A stretch of 42,155 bases of DNA from Nemertoderma westbladi (GCA_032718475.1 JAUCBJ010007411.1:1-42155), one strand, 5' to 3'; numbered from the stretch's first letter, positions 1-10,110 are shown. A program made the numbers and translations. The notes: a model not told the origin generated them from the sequence alone.

Positions 1-23
1 CCAACGTACAGGTCAATCACTTG
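1..23 (+). CDS. ANKS1A: ANKS1 homolog, 3' end of an upstream exon (partial)
   Basis: Reading the third frame gives NVQVNHL, ending exactly at a strong donor (TTG|GTAAGTA, GT at 24-25). Joined in phase 0 to the next exon it reads NVQVNHL-NNDGDTALHC, which parallels the vertebrate ANKS1A run ending in VNEQ-NNDNETALHC. Only 7 codons are inside the window, so the call rests on the donor, the phase match and the VN..NND context. Confidence 0.62.
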
Positions 24-397
24 GTAAGTAAAATTAAAAGGTTTTTTCTTTTGAAGTCTGAGTGAAATATATCAATGCTGGCTGGACTTTGACATACTAG
101 ATTTAGCTGGGTGAAATAAAGATTACTATTTTGTGTATAGGGGCCTATTGTACGCCACAATGTAACATCATCTTATTGCTTTTGGAAAAATAATAAAATG
201 TACGTAAATTATACATTATTTGTGGATTTTACATAGGCATATGATAAAGTTCTATAGACATTTATTCAATTGAACACTGATATGCCATATGTTATTAAAA
301 ATAAGTGGCGAATCAGCTTTATTTTCCTCAATATTACATGGCGACGAGACATGGCTCAATCCACACATTAATCCCGTCAATACATTACACATGCAGG
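24..397 (+). other. First intron, 5' portion: nothing recognised
   Basis: AT-rich intron between the donor at 24 and LINE copy A. I see no gene, RNA or repeat. Short open frames across 252-519 run partly through LINE A and look like chance. Confidence 0.6.
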
Positions 398-406
398 TGG
401 TAAAAC

Positions 407-1363
407 TACTACTACTAGGATCGGCATGCTGCATTGCAGCTGCATTTTTAAGAATGCTGTGCCGGCTTGTCAACAAAATTGCACCGCCACAACTCCCTAT
501 CACCCATGACATTTGCTAGATCATCCGCATCTTCAAGGCCAGTGTCCTTTAAGATGCGTCTCAAGAAAGTCATGGGCTGTCCACCATGCTTATTCACTCC
601 ATGAGGCTGCCAAAGTCTCCCAGGAATGTTAAGAATGCATGCTGATCCTCTCCATCAGTAGCTGCTTGTAGATTGTGGTAGAAATTTTCCACCTCCTCTA
701 CAGGGGCAACACTAGTTGGAGAGTAGGACACAATCAGAACCACCTTAGGAAACTTCTTAGCCAGTCTTCCAGAACATGAGAAGTGGCAACGGATGATGCG
801 GTTAGAGATTTGGTCTATTTTGTCCAATGCTGCATGTGCAGTTGGATTCATCAATAGACCAATTCCACCATTGCCACTATCATCTGCTGACGCGAAGGCG
901 AGTCGCCAACCGCCCCCCATGTCCTTAATCAGAACCTCATCAGTCTGTCCAGTCTGCATTCGGTGCTCTTGAACACCCACTGCGCTAAGAGAAAGCTTAT
1001 CTGCCAAGGCAGTCAGCTCACCTTGTCGCATTGGGGACCCGAGTGTTAGGGTGTTTACTGAGGCTATAGTCTTGTGACTTGCCTCAGATTCACCAATGGC
1101 TTTGTTGGTCTCGGTGGTACATGAGAGTAGCCTCCAACTCCAGAATCCCTCTCCCCATCACAATCTGGCCTTCCTGGTGACCCAGGGTTTGGGCCAGAAA
1201 GGTCATCAGGAAAGGGACTCAAAGAATTGTTGGCTGCTCTCTCTCCAGTAGGGGGTGAGACAGGCAGCCGGTCAGGAGTTAACTGACGCCTGTTAGGCCG
1301 ATTGTGTCCGGTAATTCCACTGGCCTCTAGTGGCCGGACCTCCGCATTGCTAATGTAATCCAT
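407..1363 (-). pseudogene. Broken EN-RT polyprotein of LINE copy A
   Basis: The frame begins at the ATG read from 1363 (MDYISNAEVRP..., the same start as the intact copy). It is broken near 1064 by a 2-bp insertion (GACTATAG against GACTAG in the intact copy), which creates a stop. The endonuclease frame then reads from about 1031 (MRQGELTALADK...) through QEHR and YSPTS to LTFLGDF, and at 612-616 it jumps by deletion into C-terminal sequence in a wrong frame and ends at once (GDFGSLME). The whole reverse-transcriptase core is absent, so this copy cannot mobilise itself. Confidence 0.88.
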
Positions 1364-1892
1364 AGTGGGGGTTGGGGGTGCTTTTTTGCCAAGTCAGCTC
1401 TCGGGGCAAATACCACACCCTGGTTTGCCATTCCACAGGGTGGGTGTCGCAATGGAGTCAGATATGAGGCCCATCACCCATATCTACTCTGGCGCACATG
1501 ACCCACCATTGGCTGTTGCAGCTCATCTGCTGGGTCATGCCCTGTACCCTTGCTGCCAGGTGCAGGTCGCAGTGAAGTGCTCTCAGAGTGGACATAATCC
1601 ACTTATATATATAATAAGACTACTCTCATGTAAGACATAAGAACACTCTACTCCTGACCAGCCATTGGTAGATCACCATCTGCCTGGTCAGGCCATATAC
1701 CCCTGCAGCCAAGTATATGGGTCCTTAATCCAGGACCAAGGGCGTCCTTATCCCAGAACGAAGGGGGTCCTAGTTACAGGACCAGATTTGCCCTAGGAAG
1801 AGGGTCTATGCAGCTACAGGTGGCACCTCCTTTATGCTGCATGGAGGTGGCAAGTTTTCTTGATCAATGACCTAGAATACCTGACCTGACGC
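407..1892 (-). mobile_element. LINE copy A: full 5' and 3' ends, 2.3-kb internal deletion
   Basis: A minus-strand copy of the same LINE family as the intact copy at 10225-13997. It has the (TAG)n tail (seen as CTA repeats at 407-417), the 3'-terminal stem-loop region, the last ~45 codons of the RT protein, then the EN domain, the N-terminal segment and the complete 5' UTR to 1892. A 9-bp direct repeat TGGTAAAAC at 398-406 and 1893-1901 is the target-site duplication. Relative to the intact copy, 2,314 bp between the endonuclease GDFN motif and the C-terminus are missing, with ACTTT shared at both breakpoints (here 612-616). Confidence 0.9.
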
Positions 1893-1946
1893 TGGTAAAA
1901 CAGTTACTAGAAATATGTGCTGCATTATTATTAACTTATATTCTAG

Positions 1947-2021
1947 AACAACGATGGTGATACGGCACTTCATTGCGCATGTCAGCACGGACATTCAACG
2001 GTAGTAGAACTACTGTCTGAG
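1947..2021 (+). CDS. ANKS1A: ANKS1 homolog exon: ankyrin repeat (NNDGDTALHC)
   Basis: A 75-nt exon (25 codons, phase 0-0) between an acceptor ATTCTAG (AG at 1945-1946) and a donor GAG|GTAAGTCG. It encodes NNDGDTALHCACQHGHS followed by TVVELLSE, the TALH...GH...VV.LL signature of an ankyrin repeat. In human ANKS1A the matching stretch is NNDNETALHCAAQYGH. Ankyrin repeats form stacked helix pairs used for protein binding. The next exon continues with the loop and the following repeat, so introns cut this domain at repeat boundaries. Confidence 0.88.
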
Positions 2022-2066
2022 GTAAGTCGTGGTCAATTCATTCATAGTTTAACTATACTGTCGGAG

Positions 2067-3860
2067 GTACTACTACTACTACTTCTAGGATCGGCATGCT
2101 GCATTGCAGCTGCATTTTTAAGAATGCTGTGCCGGCTTGTCAACAAAATTTCACCGCCACAACTCCCTATCACCCATGACATTTGCTAGATCATCCGCAT
2201 CTTTAAGGCCAGTGTCCTTTAAGATGCGTCTCAAGAAAGTCACGGGTTGTCCACCATGCTTATTCACTCCATGAGGCTGCCAAAGTACAAGATTATGCAC
2301 TGGCTGGTCCTCACGGCGAAAGTGTCCTGCAAAGCGGAGGCGATTTTGTTCTAGTGTCAAGGTTGGGGGAACCAATGAGACACCTCCAATGTTATATAGT
2401 GTCTGGTTAGAGATGTGTGCATTGTACTTGACACAATGAACCCGGCGTAGCATTCTTGTGAATGTGCCATCCAGAGATTTGGTGTCCTCAGCAGTTAGAG
2501 CCCAGCATGGACTCCCGTAGAGGAGTACTGGAACTACTGCTGCTCTAAATAATCGGACCTTAAGTTTCCGATTAATTCTCGGTGACTTCCAAATCCTGGA
2601 AAGCCTATTCAAGGCTGCCCATGCCTTTCCCTTACGTATTCGAAGGTCCTCACCTGACTTCCGGATCCATGATCCCAGGTAACAAAAGTCGTCCACATGC
2701 TCAAGCATACCATCCTTTGAGCTTATGCTCATCCGATCAGAGACTTGCTGAGGACTTTCAAAGTTAACTGTCAGAATTTTGGTCTTTCTGGAGTTAATAA
2801 AAAGACCAACACTAGAAGCAGCATGTTCTAATGAGCTGAGGAGCCGTTGGGCTCCCTCTAATGATTCTGAGAGTACTCCTAAGTCATCAGCAAAGTCTAG
2901 ATCGGTTAGGTACTTGGCAGGATTTCCTCGACTTCTGGAGCCAGTAGGTGGAGTTATCATCACCCCATCATCATTATAATGATCTAAGGACATGCGTAGA
3001 ACATAGTCAACCACAATAATGAACAAGAATGGTGCAAGTGTGTCTCCTTGGAGGACGCCCCATAACACTTCAAATGGTTCTGTGTCACCGTCAACAGTAG
3101 ACACAAATGTTGTCGAACCATCGTATACTGATCTGATTGCTGCAATAATTTCATCAGGAAACCCATATAATGAAAGTATGATGAACATACGTGAGCGAGA
3201 GACTGAATCAAAGGCCTTGAAGAAGTCAACAAAAATAACAGCCAGATGCCTGTCTTTCTTTTTTGATAACTCTTCAATTATCCTTCTAAGTGCCAAAATG
3301 GGCTCCATGGTCCCACGACCTTTACGGAACCCATTCTGATTTCCACGGAGCAGTCTCTCAATGGGATCCCTGATGCGATTTAATAGAATCCTATTGTATA
3401 GCTTTGCAGCAATCGAGATCAATTAGATTCCCCAAAAAGAACCATAGAGTGTTAGGTTGCCCTTCTTGGGAACTGGCACCAACTTATTTGTTTTCATTTC
3501 TTGTGGGACTCTTGTTGTTCGGTACATGTCTACTATGATGGCATAGATGAGATTTAAACACTCAGGTATTTTAAAGACCTCAGGGAGAACACCATCTACT
3601 CCACTGCCACGATTGGTCTTAATGCTCTTTGCAGCAGCCTTCACTTCTGCAAAGGAGATATCGCCAATGGGAATATCTGGGAGTACAGACTCAGACACTT
3701 TTACTTCTATAAAGTTATCAGGCAATACCCTGTCATTATTGAGGAGCTTTTCAAAGTGAGCTTTCCAACCATTGAGGCGATCGGCTGGTGATTCAGCCTT
3801 AACCTTGGTGGTTGGTTGGCTTTTCCGCCCAGTAAGCAGATTGATCGATTTCCATGCCTG
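2067..3860 (-). mobile_element. LINE copy B: 5'-truncated, minus strand
   Basis: Minus-strand copy of the LINE family of the intact element at 10225-13997, nearly identical to it at nucleotide level. The 3' end is complete: (TAG)n tail seen as TACTACTACTACTACT at 2069-2084, then the terminal hairpin region. Homology to the intact copy stops at 3860, matching about position 12203 of that copy, so the endonuclease half is missing. I could not find a convincing target-site duplication. It begins only 45 bp downstream of the donor of the 1947-2021 exon. Confidence 0.88.
2151..3860 (-). pseudogene. Reverse-transcriptase fragment of LINE copy B
   Basis: The RT part of the EN-RT protein reads from about 3860 down to 2151: AWKSINLLTGRK at the truncated start, then the RT palm with FADDLG, and the C-terminal QNRLRFAGH and WQPHGVNKHGG motifs. 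One nonsense change splits it at 3421-3423 (TCA in the intact copy, TAA here, after GSFWGI). A codon is also lost in the GHCFRR motif (GHFRR), and the last residues are cut by an early TGA after GDRELWR. Little divergence from the intact copy suggests recent arrival. Confidence 0.85.
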
Positions 3861-3872
3861 TACATCTTGGTC

Positions 3873-3915
3873 CATTCATCAGTGGTAGAAACAGAAACAG
3901 AAGTAAGTCGTGGTC
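3873..3915 (+). repeat. Diverged second copy of an ANKS1 exon end plus its donor
   Basis: Positions 3903-3915 repeat exactly the 13 bases GTAAGTCGTGGTC found at the donor of the 1947-2021 exon (2022-2034). The 30 bases before it match the last 30 exon bases without a gap at about 19 of 30 sites (CATTCA...GTAGAA... pattern), and would read HSSVVETETE. It lies just past LINE copy B. Whether it is a relic duplication or chance outside the 13-mer is unclear. Confidence 0.45.
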
Positions 3916-4010
3916 CACTAATCAGAAATGGAACTAGGACATAATGTTAGAAAATAAGTGTCTGTTCTTTTCTATGGAGTAGAACTGTTGGGATAGGTTG
4001 TTACGGTACG

Positions 4011-6327
4011 CAGCAAGCTTCGCCCGCGTCCAATCTTCGCCCGGAGCAATCTTCGCCCTCAAAATGAGCAACTATCGCCCGACGGACACCTTCCCCCTCA
4101 AGCTATTTTCGCCCGCGAGCAACCTTCGCCCAATAAACAAGAATTGTTTCGGTTAGAAAAACCCGTCTCTGTAACCTGCTCCTTTCCCTCAACTAGAAAC
4201 ACCATCGTTTATTGTTTTGGTTAGAAAAACCCGTCTCTGTAACCTGCTCCATTCCCTCAACTAGAAACACCATCGTTTATTGTTTTGGTTAGAAAAACCC
4301 GTCTCTGTAACCTTCTCCTTTCCCTCAACTAGAAACACCATCGTTTATTGTTTTGGTTAGAAAAACCCGTCTCTGTAACCTGCTCCTTTCCCTCAACTAG
4401 AAACACCATCGTTTATTGTTTTGGTTAGAAAAACCCGTCTCTGTAACCTGCTCCTTTCCCTCAACTAGAAACACCATCGTTTATTTGTTTTGGTTAGAAA
4501 AACCCGTCTCTGTAACCTGCTCCTTTCCCTCAACTAGAAACACCATCGTTTATTGTTTTGGTTAGAAAAACCCGTCTCTGTAACCTGCTCCTTTCCCTCA
4601 ACTAGAAACACCATCGTTTATTGTTTTGGTTAGAAAAACCCGTCTCTGTAACCTGCTCCTTTCCCTCAACTAGAAACACCATCGTTTATTGTTTTGGTTA
4701 GAAAAACCCGTCTCTGTAACCTGCTCCTTTCTCTCAACTAGAAACACCATCGTTTATTGTTTTGGTTAGAAAAACCCGTCTCTGTAACCTGCTCCTTTCC
4801 CTCAACTAGAAACACCATCGTTTATTGTTTTCTTTGGAAAAACCCGTCTCTGTAACCTGCTCCTTTCCATCAACTAGAAACACCATCGTTTATTGTTTTG
4901 GTTAGAAAAACCCGTCTCTGTAACCTGCTCCTTTCCCTCAACTAGTAACACCATTGTTTATTGTTTTGGTTAGAAAAACCCGTCTCTGTAACCTGCTCCT
5001 TTCCCTCAACTAGAAACACCATCGTTTATTGTTTTGGTTAGAAAAACCCGTCTCTGTAACCTGCTCCTTTCCCTCAACTAGAAACACAATCGTTTATTGT
5101 TTTGGTTAGAAAAACCCGTCTCTGTAACCTGCTCCTTTCCCTCAACTAGAAACACCATCGTTTATTGTTTTGGTTAGAAAAACCCGTCTCTGTAACCTGC
5201 TCGTTTCCCTCAACTAGAACACCATCGTTTATTGTTTTGGTTAGAAAAACCCGTCTCTGTAACCTGCTTCTTTCTCTCAACTAGAAACACCATCGTTTAT
5301 TGTTTTGGTTAGAAAAACCCGTCTCTGTAACCTGCTCCTTTCCCTCAACTAGAAAGACCATCGTTTATTGTTTTGGTTAGAAAAACCCATCTCTGTAACC
5401 TGCTCCTTTCCCTCAACTAGAAACACCATCGTTTATTGTTTTGGTTAGAAAAACCCGTCTCTGTAACCTGCTCCTTTCCCTCAACTAGAAACACCATCGT
5501 TTATTGTTTTGGTTAGAAAAACCCGTCTCTGTAACCTGCTCCTTTCCCTCAACTAGAAACACCATCGTTTCTTGTTTTGGATAGAAAAACCCGTCTCTGT
5601 AACCTGCTCCTTTCCCTCAACTAGAAACACCATCGTTTATTGTTTTGGTTAGAAAAACCCGTCTCTGTAACCTGCTCCTTTCTCTCAACTAGAAACACCA
5701 TCGTTTAGTGTTTTGGTTAGAAAAACCCGTCTCTGTAACCTGCTCGTTTCTCTCAACTAGAAACACCATCGTTTATTGTTTTGGTTAGAAAAACCCGTCT
5801 CTGTAACCTGCTCCTTTCCCTCAACTAGAAACACCATCGTTTATTGTTTTGGTTAGAAAAACCCGTCTCTGTAACCTGCTCCTTTCCCTCAACTAGAAAC
5901 ACCATCGTTTATTGTTTTGGTTAGAAAAACCCGTCTCTGTAACCTGCTCGTTTCTCTCAACTAGAAACACCATCGTTTATTGTTTTGGTTAGAAAAACCC
6001 GTCTCTGTAACCTGCTCCTTTCCCTCAACTAGAAACACCATCGTTTATTGTTTTGGTTAGAAAAACCCGTCTCTGTAACCTGCTCCTTTCCCTCAACTAG
6101 AAACACCATCGTTTATTGTTTTGGTTAGAAAAACCCGTCTCTGTAACCTGCTCCTTTCCCTCAATTTCTTACTAAAATGGTTACTAACACAAATCTTATT
6201 GGGAGAAGGTTGCTCGCGGGCGAAGTTGCCTTGCGGGCTAAGGTTTCCCCCGGGCGAAGGTTGAACGCGGGCGAAGATTGGTCGCGGGCGAAGATTGGTC
6301 GCGGGCGAAGATTGCACCCAACCGGTG
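4011..6327. mobile_element. TIR-type element carrying an internal 68-bp minisatellite
   Basis: A left arm (about 4011-4142) rich in CTTCGCCCGCG/CAATCTTCGCCC and a right arm (about 6164-6327) rich in CGCGGGCGAAGATTGG are inverted relative to each other. For example, GCAACCTTCGCCCAATAA at the inner left pairs with TTATTGGGAGAAGGTTGC at the inner right. Between them sits a ~2-kb array of 68-bp units. No protein is encoded. This fits a non-autonomous DNA element (MITE-like) whose core expanded. I could not fix the outer ends or a target duplication. A diverged relative with one unit lies near 41615-41750. Confidence 0.6.
4140..6163. repeat. 68-bp minisatellite, about 30 copies
   Basis: Head-to-tail units exactly 68 bp apart; for example TTGTTTTGG starts at 4212 and 4280. 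Each contains GTTTTGGTTAGAAAAACCC, GTCTCTGTAACCTGCTCC and CAACTAGAAACACCATCG. Units are almost identical, with scattered single changes (TTTCTCTCAAC for TTTCCCTCAAC, CTGCTCG for CTGCTCC, one unit with TTTTCTTTGGAAAAA at about 4830). The low divergence points to recent expansion or homogenisation. Confidence 0.95.
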
Positions 6328-6856
6328 TACAGTACAGTAGTAGCAGTAGTAATTCATTGACGTAATTAATAAGTTAACAATTTAGGACGCCCACCGCAGA
6401 GAGGTATAAGATAAACACTATATAAAGACAATATCATATACAAGAAATACAAACTATAAGATATAATTTTTGGAAATTTAACCCCATAAGATATAAATAT
6501 TAGAAATACAAGCATTATAACATTACAAATTTATATCAATAAAAAAACACGTACAGTAGCGTAAGGTACCGTTTACCATGAATAGGCCCATATATTATAT
6601 GGGTTAACACGGAAATTACTGTCGATAGCACATAACTCGTAGCAAATTAATCATTAGAAATCAGAAATCAGTAGCTTTATTAATATTAAACAAAAGGAAA
6701 AAAGTAAGAAAAATCACATCAAAGGTGAAAACGTCTAAATCAGCTCAAGTCTGTAAGTCTGCTCCAGGTAGGCCTACATACAGTTCTACATAATAGTATT
6801 TTACTTACACTGTTGGGCCTATATTATGTTGCGGTACCGGTATTTGTGTCTCCTAG
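6328..6856 (+). other. Intron stretch before the third exon: nothing recognised
   Basis: AT-rich sequence with short runs such as AGTAGTAGCAGTAGTAA just past the right arm and one TAGGCCTA at 6769-6776. I see no gene or RNA. It ends at the acceptor CTCCTAG (6850-6856). Confidence 0.6.
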
Positions 6857-7078
6857 AAAGGATTGAACCCGGGGCTGAGAAACCGAAAGGGGTTTACAGC
6901 GTTGGACTTGGCCTGTCATTACGGCCGACTCAACTGCGTCAAAGTTCTTCTAAATAACCACCCGGACCAGGTGAAGGATCGCTCTGATATGGTAGTTCCT
7001 CTACATCTCGCCTGTACCCATGGACACACACACGTCGCAAAGGCACTCATAGAAGCTGGCGTCAATATTAACGCAACT
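6857..7078 (+). CDS. ANKS1A: ANKS1 homolog exon: two ankyrin repeats
   Basis: 222 nt, 74 codons, phase 0-0, from acceptor CTCCTAG to donor ACT|GTGAGTTT. It reads KGLNPGLRNRKGFTALDL, then ACHYGRLNCVKVLLNNHPDQ, a second repeat with PLHLACTHGHTHVAKALIEAG, and ends VNINAT. The order TALDLA..YGRL..VK.LLN.HP then PLHLA..GH..V...L..AG matches the equivalent part of vertebrate ANKS1A as I recall it ([22 protein letters not shown], split over its own repeats). The residue run SDMVV replaces the usual loop before PLHLA. The ATG-less start is expected for an internal exon. Confidence 0.9.
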
Positions 7079-7169
7079 GTGAGTTTATTTTTAATTTTAT
7101 TATGAAGTAAGTAGAGCACTAGCTGGTATCGTCATACTTTAATATATAACCCTGTCATTTCATGTAAGT

Positions 7170-7180
7170 TATAGGCCTAT
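7170..7180. repeat. Target-site duplication of LINE copy E (left)
   Basis: TATAGGCCTAT here is repeated exactly at 10100-10110, on either side of LINE E. The duplicated target contains the TAGGCCTA palindrome that is over-represented in this window. Confidence 0.8.
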
Positions 7181-10099
7181 GAAATGTAAAAAAAAAAATG
7201 TAAAAAGACACTAAAGATTGCTACAATGAACGCACGCACGCTGAAAGCACAGAGCAAACAGGGTGACATGGTCGCTCTGGCAATGGAATATAACATCGAC
7301 ATCATCTGCATCCAAGAACATCGGATTTGTCTTGAAGACACTGCCATGAAGTTCAATGACATTGGAAATGGATGGACGTTAGTAACAAGCTCAGCAGTAA
7401 GAAACTCGGCCAATGCATCAATTGGTGGAGTAGGAATTCTGCTAAGCCCATTTGCACTTAAGACCCTAAACAACATCGAATCTATAAATTCCAGGGTTAT
7501 GATCGGAACATTTGATGGGAATCCCACGACAACAGTTATATGTTGCTACAGTCCAACCAATGCATCAGAGCCAGAACAAGCAGTCAAGTTTTATGAAGAA
7601 CTGACTGGACTTATTAAGGACATCCCGAAACACAATGTCAAAGTCATTGCTGGTGACCTGAATGCGCAAATTGGCCTAGAAGACATCAAGGGTTACACCT
7701 ATAACACCAGTTCTAACAGAAATGGGTACTTACTTTTAGACCTAATGGAAGAATGTGAATTGATACCAACAAACAACACATTCGAAAAGAGTAAGGGGAA
7801 GCTATGGACCTTTCAATACCCTAATGGAACCAAAGCACAACTGGATTACATCCTTATAAACAAAAAGTGGAGAAATAGCATGATCAACTGCGAGGCATAC
7901 AGCTCGTTCAACCTAATTGGTTCGGACCACAGAATTGTGACTGCAGAGATCAGACTCAGTTTGAGAGCCAGCAAACCCAGGACAAGCAAGCAAATCAACT
8001 ATGACTGGGAGAAACTCAGAACTGACAATGCTGTAAAGGATGCTTATACAGTAGAAGTTCAAAACCGCTTTGAAGCACTTCAGTCAATGGATGAAGACCA
8101 ATCCACCGATTCAATATACCAGAATATAATAACAGCCCACAAGGAATCAGCTAAGAGGCATATCCCCCTGAAACCTAAACGAAAACAGTATGTGCCATGG
8201 CAAAACTCTGAGGTTACTTGTAAGAGAGAAGATCTTAAGATAGCCTACAAAGATAAAACCGAACAACCAACAACCGAAAACATTAACAAGGTTGAGAAAG
8301 CTAAGGACGATCTTAAATTGGCCTACAACATCAGCCAGGAAAAGTACATACAGGATAAAACTGAAGCAATTACAACTGCTCACATACAGCAACAATCAAG
8401 ACTTACCTGGCAAACTGTAAATGAGGTATCTGGTCGGAAAAGTTGTGCAAAGGGGCGCCTCAAAGCCGATAGTCCTGAAGAACGTGTTGGAAAGTGGAAA
8501 AATCACTTCAGCAACTTGCTTGGGCAGCCACCAAACATCGAGGTCAGACCTACAAGGAAAATATATGACAAGACACTACCTATAGAAACAGGGGACTTCA
8601 CACCTGCCGAACTCCAAAGAAGCATTAAAAGCATGTCCAATAATAAAGCGAGTGGATTAGATGAAATCCCAGCGGAGGTATGGAAAACCGGAGTGCTAAA
8701 TAGACCATTATTGAATGTTTGCAACCGGATGTTAAAAGGGGAAAAGCCACCACCAATTTGGACTAAAGGTCAACTAAAGCCTCTCCCCAAGAAAGGAGAC
8801 CTCGGCATACCAACAAACTATCGTGGGATCTGTCTGCTTGTGGTAGCTGCCAAAATATACAATAAAATGATTCTATATAGGATTAGGCCTCACATAGAGA
8901 AACTACTGCGTAAGAGCCAAAACGGATTTCGACCAAGTAGATCAACAATAGCTCAGATACTTGCACTACGGAGACTGATTGAAGGAATTAAGTCAAAGAA
9001 TCTCCCCGCAGTCATGACTTTTGTGGACTTCAAGAAGGCATTCGACTCCATCCATAGAGGTAAAATGCTTGAAATCCTAAGAGCTTATGGAATACCAGAA
9101 GTAATTGTTGCTGGCATTGGATTGTTATATTGTGACACAGAAGCGCAGGTACTCTCACCAGATGGTGAAACTGAGTTTTTCTCAATCCTGGCTGGCGTAC
9201 TGCAAGGTGACACATTAGCACCATTACTATTTGTAATTGTGCTGGATTACGCAATGAGGACGGCCACAAAGGGTGAAGATCTGGGATTCACACTTCAAGA
9301 ACGCAGAAGTAGTAGATATCCGGCAACTACAGTCACAGACACCGACTTTGCGGATGACATCGCCCTGCTCTCTAATACGCTAGCAGATGCACAACTTCTA
9401 CTAAATAAAGTGGAGAGGGCTGCTAAGGAGGTTGGATTGCATATAAATGCTACCAAGACCGAATTCATGACCTTTAATGTTGATGGAAACTTGACAACCA
9501 TTGATAATAATCAACTAAGGAAGGTCGATGACTTCCAGTACCTTGGATCATGGATAGAGAGTAGCAAAAAGGACATAGAAGTTAGGAAAGCAAAGGCTTG
9601 GGTAGCTCTATCAAAAATGGATACCATCTGGAAATCAGATCTCTCCAGGCACCTGAAGACTAAGTTCTTTCGAGCCACAGTGGAAAGTGTATTTTTATAC
9701 GGGGGTGAGACCTGGACACTGACAAAGTCACTTGAACAACGAATTGATGGTTGCTACACGAGACTACTAAGGGCAGCCCTAAACATCAGCTGGAGACAAC
9801 ACATGACAAACGCCGAGCTTTATGGTACAATACCACCTGTATCAACCACCCTCCGTGAACGCAGATTAAGATTCAGTGGGCACTGCTGGCGAAGTAAAGA
9901 CGAGGTCATACCAGATCTACTTCTCTGGCAACCAACTCATGGAAAGCGTAGTCGTGGACGACCTGCCATAACATATATAGATCAACTTGAAAGGGATACT
10001 GAACTTGGGAGAAACGAAATTGCGACAACTATGGAGAATCGGGAAGCCAGGAAGGATCTCATTTACACTGTCCGAGTTCGCTCGACCTAGTAGTAGTAG
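7181..10099 (+). mobile_element. LINE copy E, plus strand, intact single ORF
   Basis: A non-LTR retrotransposon with endonuclease and reverse transcriptase in one frame, ending in (TAG)n at about 10088-10099 and flanked by an 11-bp target duplication (TATAGGCCTAT). It is a distinct family from copies A-D: the proteins align throughout (QEHR, GDxNA, SDHR, FADD, LRFxGHC, LLWQP) but at low identity. The tail and overall form resemble RTE-like elements, a clade known for single EN-RT frames and short-repeat 3' ends, but I have not resolved the clade. The 5' end lies close to the ORF (45 bp), so it may be slightly 5'-truncated compared with copy C, whose protein has an extra ~100-residue N-terminus. 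Confidence 0.9.
7226..10090 (+). CDS. EN-RT protein of LINE copy E (954 aa)
   Basis: An uninterrupted 954-codon frame from the ATG at 7226 to TAG at 10088-10090. The N-terminal apurinic-like endonuclease shows N2 (MNARTL), E31 (CIQEHR), CYSPTN, D144/N146 (GDLNAQ) and D234-H235 (GSDHRI). The reverse transcriptase follows, with LPKKGD..NYRGI, QNGFRPSRST, FVDFKKAFDS, GVLQGDTLAP and the catalytic F708-A-D-D711. The C-terminus carries YLGSW, RRLRFSGHCWR and a GKRSRGRPAITYIDQL motif. Together these would nick target DNA and copy the element RNA in place. All the usual catalytic residues are present, so the protein may be functional; expression is not shown. It lies in an ANKS1 intron in the host gene's orientation. 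Confidence 0.92.
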   Translation: MNARTLKAQSKQGDMVALAMEYNIDIICIQEHRICLEDTAMKFNDIGNGWTLVTSSAVRNSANASIGGVGILLSPFALKTLNNIESINSRVMIGTFDGNPTTTVICCYSPTNASEPEQAVKFYEELTGLIKDIPKHNVKVIAGDLNAQIGLEDIKGYTYNTSSNRNGYLLLDLMEECELIPTNNTFEKSKGKLWTFQYPNGTKAQLDYILINKKWRNSMINCEAYSSFNLIGSDHRIVTAEIRLSLRASKPRTSKQINYDWEKLRTDNAVKDAYTVEVQNRFEALQSMDEDQSTDSIYQNIITAHKESAKRHIPLKPKRKQYVPWQNSEVTCKREDLKIAYKDKTEQPTTENINKVEKAKDDLKLAYNISQEKYIQDKTEAITTAHIQQQSRLTWQTVNEVSGRKSCAKGRLKADSPEERVGKWKNHFSNLLGQPPNIEVRPTRKIYDKTLPIETGDFTPAELQRSIKSMSNNKASGLDEIPAEVWKTGVLNRPLLNVCNRMLKGEKPPPIWTKGQLKPLPKKGDLGIPTNYRGICLLVVAAKIYNKMILYRIRPHIEKLLRKSQNGFRPSRSTIAQILALRRLIEGIKSKNLPAVMTFVDFKKAFDSIHRGKMLEILRAYGIPEVIVAGIGLLYCDTEAQVLSPDGETEFFSILAGVLQGDTLAPLLFVIVLDYAMRTATKGEDLGFTLQERRSSRYPATTVTDTDFADDIALLSNTLADAQLLLNKVERAAKEVGLHINATKTEFMTFNVDGNLTTIDNNQLRKVDDFQYLGSWIESSKKDIEVRKAKAWVALSKMDTIWKSDLSRHLKTKFFRATVESVFLYGGETWTLTKSLEQRIDGCYTRLLRAALNISWRQHMTNAELYGTIPPVSTTLRERRLRFSGHCWRSKDEVIPDLLLWQPTHGKRSRGRPAITYIDQLERDTELGRNEIATTMENREARKDLIYTVRVRST

Positions 10100-10110
10100 T
10101 ATAGGCCTAT
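10100..10110. repeat. Target-site duplication of LINE copy E (right)
   Basis: TATAGGCCTAT directly after the (TAG)n tail, identical to 7170-7180. Another TAGGCCTA follows at about 10116. Confidence 0.8.

Noticed and set aside
1979-3948. The copied donor region as a long target-site duplication of LINE B
   Set aside because: LINE B is nearly identical to the intact copy, so its duplication should be near-perfect. The flanks match at only about 63% outside the 13-mer.
6093-6365. Open frames over the right arm of the 68-bp element
   Set aside because: They translate the GCGGGCGAAG tandem blocks on each strand; no protein-like conservation or splice context.
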